NCBI RefSeq assembly: GCF_016741935.1
Contig: NZ_JAERRG010000008.1
Span: 124,001 to 188,000, forward strand
Source: Streptomyces endocoffeicus
Lineage (GTDB): Bacteria > Actinomycetota > Actinomycetes > Streptomycetales > Streptomycetaceae
Direction of reading: 5' to 3'
DNA: 64,000 nt
The notes below the pieces were generated by a model. The model was not told where the DNA came from, did no database searches, and saw only the letters and a program-made list of their open reading frames with translations. Within the stretch, counting starts at the first letter, position 1. Every line of letters starts with the position of its first letter. Below are positions 32,799 to 40,800 of the stretch, in pieces. The translations under genes were made by a program, and so were the position numbers.

Positions 32799-33799
32799 TG
32801 TCGCAAGCCGTCAAGTCGCTGCTGAACGAGTCGACCACGGTCGTCCTCAGCCCGGGATACGAGGGTGCCAACATCGGCACCATCATCGGTTTCAAGCACG
32901 TCAACTACCTGGTCGAGAAGGCCGTCATCGCGCACTTCCGGCGCAGCGGGCTCCCGGTCGGCAGGCTCTACGAGGAGCACGGCCTCGGATTCGACATCGT
33001 CGACATCGACTCCCGCCTCCAGACCGCCCTCGTCGTCGATGACGAGGCGTCGATCGAGGTGACCCCGGTGACCAAGGACGACGCCACCGAGCTGTCGTTC
33101 AAGGTCGCCATCACCGTCGAGCGCGACGGCGCCCCCAAGAAGGCCGTCGCCGCCAAGGTCAAGGCCGTGCTGCGGCACGACGAGAACGATGTGCGGATGC
33201 CGCGCAGGCTGCCCGTGCCCGAGGGCCTGGAGCGGTTCGTCACGGCGCGCATCGGCGGCGTCGAGCCGGGGGCGGCCGCGCCCGCGGTCACCGAGAAGCT
33301 GATCTCCGGCGGCTGCGCCGAGACCGACGCGGTGCTGGAGCGACTGCTGGCCGGACAGAACGCCTACGGCTGGAAGTTCCGCATCCCGTACCCGTTCGTG
33401 CACTTCTTCGAGCGGCTCCAGATGTCGGGCTATCTGCGGCTGATGGAGGAGGCCAAGCACCGCTTCGTGGACGCGCGCGGCATCTCCATCCGGGCGCTGC
33501 TGGAGGAGAAGAACTGGATCCCCGCCGTCACCCACTCCCGGGTGACGCTGCTGGACGAGGCGCTCCTCGAAGAGGACCTCTACGTCGTCTACACCGTCGA
33601 CAACGTCTTCAAGAACCTGCTCTACACCTCGCGCCTGGACACCTATGTGGTCCGTGACGGCCGCCTGGTGCAGACCTCCACCGGCACCATCACCCACGCC
33701 TACGGAGTGGTGGAGAACGGCAAGGAGGGCCGCCTGGTCACCTTCGACGAGCGAGTTTTGAACGCCTTCGCCTTCGGCGACGGCCGGAACCAGCCGTGA
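32798..33799 (+). CDS. Double-hotdog (4HBT/FadM-like) protein
   Basis: The 333-residue protein comprises two hotdog repeats. The first has GTIIGFKHVNYLVEKAVIAHFRRSG (residues ~27-51). The second has RIPYPFVHFFERLQMSGYLRLMEEAKHRF (~residues 194-222) and TYVVRDGRLVQTSTGTITH. The layout is that of acyl-CoA/acyl-ACP thioesterases of the 4HBT group, although fused double hotdogs may also act as dehydratases. In this cluster it could release or transfer the polyenoyl chain, or replace a dehydratase. The start is the ATG at 32798, overlapping the hydrolase stop by one base. I see no close named relative. Confidence 0.75.
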   Translation: MSQAVKSLLNESTTVVLSPGYEGANIGTIIGFKHVNYLVEKAVIAHFRRSGLPVGRLYEEHGLGFDIVDIDSRLQTALVVDDEASIEVTPVTKDDATELSFKVAITVERDGAPKKAVAAKVKAVLRHDENDVRMPRRLPVPEGLERFVTARIGGVEPGAAAPAVTEKLISGGCAETDAVLERLLAGQNAYGWKFRIPYPFVHFFERLQMSGYLRLMEEAKHRFVDARGISIRALLEEKNWIPAVTHSRVTLLDEALLEEDLYVVYTVDNVFKNLLYTSRLDTYVVRDGRLVQTSTGTITHAYGVVENGKEGRLVTFDERVLNAFAFGDGRNQP

Positions 33800-34890
33800 G
33801 CGCGCAGGGCACCGCGCCCCGCGGTCCCGTCATCGCGGGATGGTCGGCGGTGTCGCCGTACGGCATCGGCCGGGACGCCTTCGTCGAGGGCGCCCGGTCG
33901 GGCCGGTCCACGGCCACCGCGGCGGAGCCCGGCGGTGAGCCGGTCCCCGACGAGCGGGTGTGCCTGGCCCGGGACCTGGTCATCAAGGAGGTCCTGGGCC
34001 GCAAGGGCACCCGGTCCATGGACCGGGTCACCGGCCTGGCCGTGGCGACGGTACGGGAACTGGTCACGGCGGCCGACGGCGCGGCGGACAGCGGCGCCGA
34101 CGTGGGCCTCGTCCTGGGCACGACCACCGGAAGCGCCCAGAGCATGATGGACATCACCCGCGACACCCTCATCCACGAGAAGCCCTTCTACATCGACCCC
34201 TCGCACATCCCCAACGCCATCATGAACTGCCCCGCCGGGCAGTGCGCCATCTGGTACGGGCTCAAGGGGCCGAACACCACGGTCGCCGCCGGACGCTCCT
34301 CCGGGCTGATCGCCCTCAACTACGCCCGGCGGCTGCTCGCCTCCGGGCGCGCCATGACCGTTCTGTGCGGCGCCGTCGAGGAGTACTCCCCGGCCCGCGC
34401 CTGGCTGGACTGGCACACCCGGGGCGAGGACGAGACCGGTGTCGTGCTCGGCGAGGGCTGCGCGGTGCTGCGGCTGCGGCCCGCCGAGACCGTGGCCGAC
34501 GGCGAGGGGCTCGCCGAGGTGCTCGCGGTCGAGTCCGGGGTGGCGGGCCCCGACGGGGCGGGCCCCTCGCTGCGGTCCGCCGTGGAGCGCGCGCTGCGCC
34601 GGGCCGGGGCGTCGCGCGAGGACGTCTGGGCGGTGTCCCCCTCGGGCCCGGCCGGTCTCCTCGGCGAGCAGGAACGGACCGCGCTGCGAGCCGGGTTCGC
34701 CGGTCACGACGTGCGCTGGATCCCGCAGCCGGACACGATCGGCGACACCGCCGCCGCGACCGCCGCCTTCCAGATCGTCTCCGTGCTGACGGCGGCCCAG
34801 GACGACGACCGGGCCGCGGGCCGGCTGGCGGTGGTGACGTCCGTGGACCGTGACGGCGCGCTCGCCTGCGCACTCCTGCGCCTGCTGTGA
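33796..34890 (+). CDS. Ketosynthase-like protein without catalytic residues (chain-length-factor-like)
   Basis: The 364-residue thiolase-fold protein carries VIAGWSAVSPYGIGRDAF at the start and IPNAIMNCPAGQCAIWYGLKGPNTT in the core. The nucleophile position is Arg167 (AAGRSSGLIAL), and the first His motif is replaced by VSPSGPAG, so neither the Cys nor the HGTGT His remains. It ends with a shortened C-terminus (TSVDRDGALACALLRLL). It probably forms a heterodimer with KS-1 or KS-2. The GTG start overlaps the double-hotdog stop. It is not adjacent to its presumed KS partner, unlike classical KS-CLF pairs. Confidence 0.82.
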   Translation: MSAQGTAPRGPVIAGWSAVSPYGIGRDAFVEGARSGRSTATAAEPGGEPVPDERVCLARDLVIKEVLGRKGTRSMDRVTGLAVATVRELVTAADGAADSGADVGLVLGTTTGSAQSMMDITRDTLIHEKPFYIDPSHIPNAIMNCPAGQCAIWYGLKGPNTTVAAGRSSGLIALNYARRLLASGRAMTVLCGAVEEYSPARAWLDWHTRGEDETGVVLGEGCAVLRLRPAETVADGEGLAEVLAVESGVAGPDGAGPSLRSAVERALRRAGASREDVWAVSPSGPAGLLGEQERTALRAGFAGHDVRWIPQPDTIGDTAAATAAFQIVSVLTAAQDDDRAAGRLAVVTSVDRDGALACALLRLL

Positions 34891-34899
34891 CGCCCCTTC

Positions 34900-34935
34900 C
34901 CGCTGTGTGAACCGCTGTGTGAACCGCTGTGTGAA
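34900..34935 (+). repeat. Three tandem 12-bp repeats overlapping the ACP-2 leader
   Basis: The unit CCGCTGTGTGAA occurs at 34900-34911, 34912-34923 and 34924-34935. The last copy runs into the AAAGGAA ribosome-binding site of ACP-2, so copy number changes would move or duplicate the upstream leader. Confidence 0.9.
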
Positions 34936-34944
34936 AGGAACCCC

Positions 34945-35220
34945 ATGTCCGTCACCTACTCCGACGCGGCCGGCGCGGCCCCGCTCGACATGGACGAACT
35001 GCGCGGCATCGTCGCCGACATCCTGGAGGTCGACGCCACCGACGTCGCCGACGACGCCGACTTCATGGAGGACCTCGAGGTCGACTCCCTGATGGCGCTC
35101 GAGGTCATCGTGGTCCTGGAGAAGAAGTACGGCGTCAAGTTCGCGGAGTCCGAGCTGCGCCAGGTGGTGTCGCTGCGCCAGGCGCACGAGCTGCTGACCC
35201 AGAAGCTGCGCGCCCGGTGA
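34945..35220 (+). CDS. Acyl carrier protein (ACP-2)
   Basis: This 91-residue ACP has phosphopantetheine Ser48 in DLEVDSLMALEV and a downstream helix KKYGVKFAESELRQVVSLRQAHELL. It has a longer N-terminus than ACP-1. It is placed with the two dehydratase genes (four-base overlap with the first), so it is the likely carrier for beta-processing. A clear AAAGGAA site precedes the ATG at 34945. Confidence 0.95.
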   Translation: MSVTYSDAAGAAPLDMDELRGIVADILEVDATDVADDADFMEDLEVDSLMALEVIVVLEKKYGVKFAESELRQVVSLRQAHELLTQKLRAR

Positions 35221-35627
35221 CCGCGAACACCACCAACAGCCCGGTGCGGGCCGCGCCCGAGGTGGTGCGGCGGGCCTCGGCGGACGCCGGGCAGCCGGGG
35301 CTGAGCAGCGAGGTCCGGTTCCGTATCGCACCGGAGGAACCGGTGTTCGCCGGTCACTACCCGGACTTCCCGATCTTCCCCGGGGTGTGCGTGGTCGAGT
35401 GCGCCCACCGCGCGGCCCTCGCCACCGCCCCCGGGCCCGCGGCCATCTCGCTGCGGGCCCTGGAGTCGGCCCGGTTCATCGGCCCGGTCTTCCCCGGCGA
35501 CGTCCTGACCGTCCGCGCCGACTGGAAGGCGGTCGACGGCGGCTGGACGTACACGGCGACGGCCGCCACCGAGCGCGGCACGTCCGCCAAGGTGCGGCTG
35601 GGCTTTCGTACGGAGGTCACACCATGA
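35217..35627 (+). CDS. FabZ/FabA-like dehydratase subunit (DH-1)
   Basis: The 136-residue single hotdog protein has the dehydratase signature VFAGHYPDFPIFPGVCVVECAHRAA. His47 aligns with the FabZ catalytic His, and the Glu in VVEC lies at the acidic position of the long helix. It dehydrates 3-hydroxyacyl-ACP to the enoyl form. Its partner is the next gene, with which it overlaps by four bases. Paired short hotdog proteins in polyene type II systems often form a heterodimeric dehydratase. Confidence 0.88.
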   Translation: MTANTTNSPVRAAPEVVRRASADAGQPGLSSEVRFRIAPEEPVFAGHYPDFPIFPGVCVVECAHRAALATAPGPAAISLRALESARFIGPVFPGDVLTVRADWKAVDGGWTYTATAATERGTSAKVRLGFRTEVTP

Positions 35628-36136
35628 TCGACGCGGCCGGGATCAAGCGCCTGCTGCCGCATCGCCATCCGATGCTGCTGATCGACCGGGTGGTGGAGCT
35701 CGTCCCCGGCGAACGGCTGGTGGCGCTCAAGGCCATCACCTGCAATGAGCCGTGGTACCGCCATCTCGGTGAGGACGCGGCCCCGGAGGAGTTCGCCTAT
35801 CCGGGGACCCTGCTGGTCGAGTCCTGGGGCCAGGCCGCGGGGCTGCTCGCGGTGTGCGGCGCCGAGGCGACCGGCGGCCCGACCGGCCAGGTCATGCTGG
35901 CCGGTTCGATGTCCGGGGTGGAGTTCCACCGCCCGGTCCAGCCCGGAGACGTACTGGAGCACCGGGTGCGGCTCTTCCGGGCGCTCACCGACACCGTGAT
36001 CTTCGAGGGCGAGACGCTGGTCGGCGGCGAGGTCGCGCTGACCTTCTCCCGCATGGTGATGGCGTTCCGCCCCGGGGACCAGCTGCGCCCGTCGGCCTCC
36101 GCCGATCAGGTCGCGGCGGCCCCCGCCGTTCCATAG
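35624..36136 (+). CDS. FabZ-like 3-hydroxyacyl-ACP dehydratase (DH-2)
   Basis: The 170-residue hotdog protein starts with the FabZ signature IKRLLPHRHPMLLIDRVVEL, followed by the active-site region YRHLGED...YPGTLLVESWGQAAG. His47 lies near the catalytic position and Glu67 on the hot-dog helix. The loop between His and PG is longer than in FabZ (HLGEDAAPEEFAYPG), so catalysis may depend on DH-1. The end of the protein is polar and unstructured. It is translationally coupled to DH-1. Confidence 0.88.
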   Translation: MIDAAGIKRLLPHRHPMLLIDRVVELVPGERLVALKAITCNEPWYRHLGEDAAPEEFAYPGTLLVESWGQAAGLLAVCGAEATGGPTGQVMLAGSMSGVEFHRPVQPGDVLEHRVRLFRALTDTVIFEGETLVGGEVALTFSRMVMAFRPGDQLRPSASADQVAAAPAVP

Positions 36137-36197
36137 CCCGCCGCCGGCTCGCTGCCGGTCACGAGGGCCAGCGGCCCATCAGGAGAGGGAAACAGTC

Positions 36198-36944
36198 GTG
36201 CACAACAGTGAGTCCAGGGTCGCCCTCGTCAGCGGCGGATCCCGCGGCATCGGGCGGGAGGTGGTCCTGCGCCTGGCCCGGGACGGCTTCGACGTCGCGT
36301 ACTGCTACCGGTCCGACGAGGCCGCGGCGAACGTCCTGGAGAAGGAGGTCCGGGAGCTCGGCGTCAGGGCGCTGGCCGTCCGCGCCGATGTCTCCGACAT
36401 GGAGTCGGTGCGGTCCTTCGTTACCCGCGCCGAGGAGACCCTCGGCCCGGTCGACGCCGCGGTCACCTCCGCCGGCATCACCCGGGACAACCCCCTGCTG
36501 ATGATGGCCGACGAGGAGTGGCAGCAGGTCATCGGCACCAACCTCGACGGGGTCTACCACGTATGCCGCGCCGTCATCTTCGAGATGATGAAGCGGAAGT
36601 CCGGCGCCATCGTGAACCTCTCGTCCGTGGCGGGGGTCTACGGCAACCCCACCCAGACCAACTACTCGGCCTCCAAGGCGGGCATCATCGGCTTCTCCCG
36701 GTCGCTCGCGAAGGAGGTCGGCCGGTACGGCATCCGCACCAATGTGGTCGCCCCCGGCTTCATCGAGACCGATATGACGGCGGAACTGAGCGACCAGGTG
36801 CGCAAGAAGGCCCTGCAGCAGATCCCGCTGAAGCGGCTGGGCCGGCCGGAAGAGGTCGCCGACCTCGTCTCCTACCTGGTGTCCGACCGGGCCGCCTACA
36901 TCACCGGCGCCGTCTTCCAGATCGACGGCGGCATCACCATCTGA
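36198..36944 (+). CDS. 3-ketoacyl-ACP reductase (FabG-like KR)
   Basis: This 248-residue classical SDR has the NADPH motif SGGSRGIGREV (from residue 12), the Arg-containing pocket, VTSAGITRDN, NLSSVAGVYG with the catalytic Ser, and Y156-S-A-S-K160. ITGAVFQIDGGITI at the C-terminus is typical of FabG. It reduces 3-ketoacyl-ACP during each PKS cycle. The GTG at 36198 has AGGAGAGGG ~10 bases upstream. No enoyl reductase is present in the window, so the chain should retain conjugated double bonds. Confidence 0.94.
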   Translation: MHNSESRVALVSGGSRGIGREVVLRLARDGFDVAYCYRSDEAAANVLEKEVRELGVRALAVRADVSDMESVRSFVTRAEETLGPVDAAVTSAGITRDNPLLMMADEEWQQVIGTNLDGVYHVCRAVIFEMMKRKSGAIVNLSSVAGVYGNPTQTNYSASKAGIIGFSRSLAKEVGRYGIRTNVVAPGFIETDMTAELSDQVRKKALQQIPLKRLGRPEEVADLVSYLVSDRAAYITGAVFQIDGGITI

Positions 36945-36974
36945 CCGACTCCTAGCGGAAGGCGGAGCATCACC

Positions 36975-37691
36975 GTGCCCAAGCCCAAGAAGCCACCGAG
37001 GTGGTACTTCTCGCTGCGCAGCCCGTACTCCTGGTTCGCCTACCTGGACCTGCTCGAGCGCTACCCCGACGTGGCCGACGGAATGGACTGGATCCCCTTC
37101 TGGGAGCCGGACGCCATCACCCAGAACATGCTGGACCAGGCCGATGTGGAGCTGCCCATCGTCGCCATGTCCCGCGCGAAGAACTTCTACATCCTCCAGG
37201 ACCTCTCGCGGATCTCCAAGGCGCGCGGTCTGAAGATGACCGTGCCGATCGACAAGGACCCCAACTGGGAGATCTCCCACCTGGCCTACCTCGCCGCCCA
37301 GGAGGAGGGCCACGGCCGCCGCTTCATCGAGCTCACCTACCGGGCCCGCTGGCAGGAGGGCCGGGACATCACCCGGCGCGAGACGATGGGTGAGATCGCC
37401 GCGGAGCTGGGGCTCCCGGCCGAGCAGCTGGCGGACGCGTCGGACGACCCCGGGCTGCGCAAGCGGGGCCTGGATTGCCTGATCCAGTCGTATCAGGACG
37501 GCCTGTTCGGCGTTCCGTTCTTCATCCACGGACGCGAGAAGTTCTGGGGCGCGGACCGGCTGGCGCCCTTTGTCGCGGCCTTCCGCGGCCAACCTCTCGA
37601 AGAGGTCGAGAAAGGCTGGCAGCATCATGACGAGCTGCCCCGGTTCTCCGCCCCCGGTGGAGATACTGGACACGCAGGAGGCTGCGGCTAG
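36975..37691 (+). CDS. DsbA-fold, 2-hydroxychromene-2-carboxylate isomerase-like protein
   Basis: The 238-residue thioredoxin-fold protein begins with RWYFSLRSPYSWFAYLDLL, the HCCA-isomerase/kappa-GST pattern in which Ser occupies the position of the CxxC Cys. FFIHGREKFWGADRL is the conserved C-terminal signature with the cis-Pro region GVPFF. It is not a disulfide oxidoreductase. In cinnamoyl-peptide pathways a similar isomerase is proposed to convert an E double bond of the polyenoyl-ACP to Z, so that a 6-pi electrocyclisation can form the benzene ring. It is the last PKS-side gene before the NRPS genes. The usual partner, a phytoene-dehydrogenase-like oxidase, is not in this window. Confidence 0.85.
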   Translation: MPKPKKPPRWYFSLRSPYSWFAYLDLLERYPDVADGMDWIPFWEPDAITQNMLDQADVELPIVAMSRAKNFYILQDLSRISKARGLKMTVPIDKDPNWEISHLAYLAAQEEGHGRRFIELTYRARWQEGRDITRRETMGEIAAELGLPAEQLADASDDPGLRKRGLDCLIQSYQDGLFGVPFFIHGREKFWGADRLAPFVAAFRGQPLEEVEKGWQHHDELPRFSAPGGDTGHAGGCG

Positions 37692-37866
37692 ACCGCTCGG
37701 TCACCACACCCGCCGAGAAGAATTCGAGGCCGGGGCGGACGGGTCTCCCGCGGATTGTCCAAGCCGTAGGGGAGGGACTCTCCACCCCGGCCTTGTCGCG
37801 CCGTGAATTCCGTACGCAATTCGTCGAATCCTCCACTGGTCACGCTCTTTTCGAGGGGTTCAGCTG

Positions 37867-40800
37867 ATGTCCGATCGCGTTCAGACCGCCACGCTTCCCG
37901 AGCTGTTCGAGGCCCGGGTGCGGGTTTCGGCGGAGAGTGTCGCCGTGGTCTGTGGCGAGGAGTCGTTGTCGTACGGGGAGTTGAACGCGCGGGCGAATCG
38001 GCTGGCGCGTTTGCTGGTGGCGCGGGGTGTGGGCATTGAGGACCGGGTGGGGCTGGTGCTGCCGCGGTCGGTGGATTTGGTGGTGGGTGTTCTCGCGGTG
38101 TTGAAGGCGGGGGCGGTGTATGTGCCGGTGGATCCGGGTTATCCGGCGGACCGGGTGGCGTATGTGTGGGAGGACGCGGGTCCGTCGCTGGTGGTGTCGG
38201 TGGCGGGTGCGGGGGTCGGGGTGCCGGCGGGGGTTCCGCTGGTGGTGCTCGACGACGCCGGGGTCACGGCCGAGTTGGCGGGGCTGGACGGGTCGGATGT
38301 CGGCATCCGGACGTCACTGGACGCGGCCGCGTACATCATTTACACCTCTGGATCCACGGGACGGCCCAAGGGCGTCGTGGTGTCGCACGGGAATGTGGTG
38401 CGGCTGTTTGACGAGACAGATCAGTGGTTCGGCTTTGGCGCGGATGATGTGTGGACCCTGTTCCATTCCTTCGCCTTTGATTTCTCGGTGTGGGAGTTGT
38501 GGGGTGCGCTGCTGTGGGGTGGGCGGCTGGTGGTGGTGCCGTTCGAGGTGAGCCGTTCGCCGGGTGAGTTTCTGCGGTTGTTGGTGGATGAGGGTGTGAC
38601 GGTGCTGAATCAGACGCCGTCGGCCTTTTATCAGCTGATGCAGGCTGATCGTGAGGCGCCGGATATGGGTGCCCGGTTGGGGTTGCGGTGGGTGGTGTTC
38701 GGCGGTGAGGCGCTGGATGTCTGGCGGTTGGAGGAGTGGTTCGACCGGCATGGGGATTCCGGGCCGGTGCTGGTGAACATGTATGGGATCACCGAGACCA
38801 CGGTGCATGTCAGTTATGCGGCGCTGGATTCCCGTATCGCGACATCCGGAGCGGGAAGTGTCATCGGCGTCGGCATTCCCGACCTCCGGGTGTATGTGCT
38901 CGATGAAGACTTGCGGCCGGTGCCGACCGGTGTCTCCGGCGAGATGTATGTCGGGGGCGCGGGGGTGGCGCGCGGCTATTGGGCCCGTCCGGATTTGACG
39001 GCGGGGCGGTTTGTGGCCGATCCGTTCGGTCCGGCGGGTGCCCGGATGTATCGGTCGGGGGATGTGGCGCGGTGGACCGATGAGGGTGTCCTGGAGTTCG
39101 TGGGGCGGGCGGATGACCAGGTGAAGGTGCGCGGTTTCCGGATCGAGCTGGGTGAGATCGAGTCCGTTCTGGGGGAGTGCCCGGGGGTCGGTCAGGCGGT
39201 GGTGGTGGTCCGTGAGGATCGTCCCGGGGACAAGCGCCTGGTGGCTTATGTGGTTCCGGACGCGGGCGCCGAGGTGAAGGCGAAGGATCCGCGGGCGCAT
39301 GCGGCGGGGATGCTGCCCGAGCACATGGTGCCGTCGGCGTTCGTGGTGCTGGAGCGGTTGCCGTTGACGGTGAACGGCAAGCTGGACCGTAAGGCGCTGC
39401 CCGCGCCGGAGTCTCCGGTGAGTGCGGGTGGCCGGGCGCCGCGTACGCCGCGCGAGGAGATCCTGTGCGGCTTGTTCGCGGAGATCCTGGACGCTCCCCG
39501 CGTCGGCGTGGAGGACAACTTCTTCGACCTCGGCGGACACTCCCTCCTGGCCACACGCCTGGTGTCCCGGATCCGCTCGGAGCTGGGCGCCGAGCTGACC
39601 GTCGGCGAGCTCTTCGAGGCCGCCACCCCCGCGGGGGTCGCCGAAGCCCTCACCTCGGCGGCCGTGGCCCGCGACGGTGTGCGCCGCTATGAACGCCCCA
39701 CGGTGCTGCCGCTGTCCCACGCCCAGCAGCGCCTGTGGTTCCTCGACCGCCTCGAGGACGGAGGCGCCACCTACAACCTGGCCTTCGAGATCACCCTGTC
39801 CGGTGTGTTGGACCGGGGTGCGTTGCGGGCGGCTTTGGGTGATGTGGTGGCGCGGCACGAGAGTCTGCGGACGGTGTTCGTGGAGGTGGACGGGGTGCCG
39901 CGGCAGGTGGTGCGGTCCTCGGTCGAGGTGCCGTTCGCCGAGGCCGAGGTGTCGCGGGAGGGGCTGGGTGAGGCGCTGAGTGCGGCGGTGGCGCGGCCGT
40001 TCGACCTGGCGGACGATGTCCTGCTGCGCGCGGACCTGTTCTCCCTGACCGAGCAGGCCGAGGCCGAGCATGTGCTGCTGCTCACCATGCACCACATCGT
40101 CGCCGACGGCTGGTCGCTGATTCCGCTCTCGACCGACCTCACCACGGCTTACCGTGCCCGCCTCGCCGGCGGCGCCCCGCAGTGGTCCGAACTGCCGGTG
40201 CAGTACGCGGACTTCGCGCTGTGGCAGCGTGAGGTGCTGGGTGTGGAGGGTGCCGAGGGGAGTGTGTTCGGCCGTCAGGTGGGGTTCTGGCGGGAGCGGC
40301 TGGCGGGTTTGCCGGAGGAGTTGGCGCTGCCGGTGGACCGGGCGCGTCCCGCGGTGCTGAGCGGTCGTGGTGATGTGGTGGAGTTCGGGCTTTCGTCGCA
40401 GGTGCATCGGGGTTTGGTGCGGTTGGCGCGGGAGTCGCGGGCGAGTGTGTTCATGGTGGTGCAGGCGGCGCTGGCCGGGCTGCTGTCGCGGCTGGGCGCC
40501 GGATCGGATATCGCCCTCGGCACGGCGGTCGCGGGCCGCAATGACGTGGCGCTGGACGACATGGTCGGCTTCTTCGTGAACACGCTGGTGCTGCGCACCG
40601 ATGTGTCGGGCGACCCGTCGTTCCGTGAGCTGCTGGACCGGGTGCGGGAGTCGGATCTGTCGGCGTTCGCGCATCAGGACGTGCCGTTCGAGCGGCTGGT
40701 CGAGGTGGTGAATCCGCAGCGGTCGGCCGCCCGCCATCCGCTGTTCCAGGTGATGCTCGCCCTCCAGAACAACCCGGACCCCGAGCTGGACCTGCCGGGC

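Noticed and set aside
36975..37691. Disulfide oxidoreductase assignment for the DsbA-fold protein
   Set aside because: There is no CxxC and no signal peptide; the motif SLRSPYSW is that of HCCA isomerases and kappa-class GSTs.
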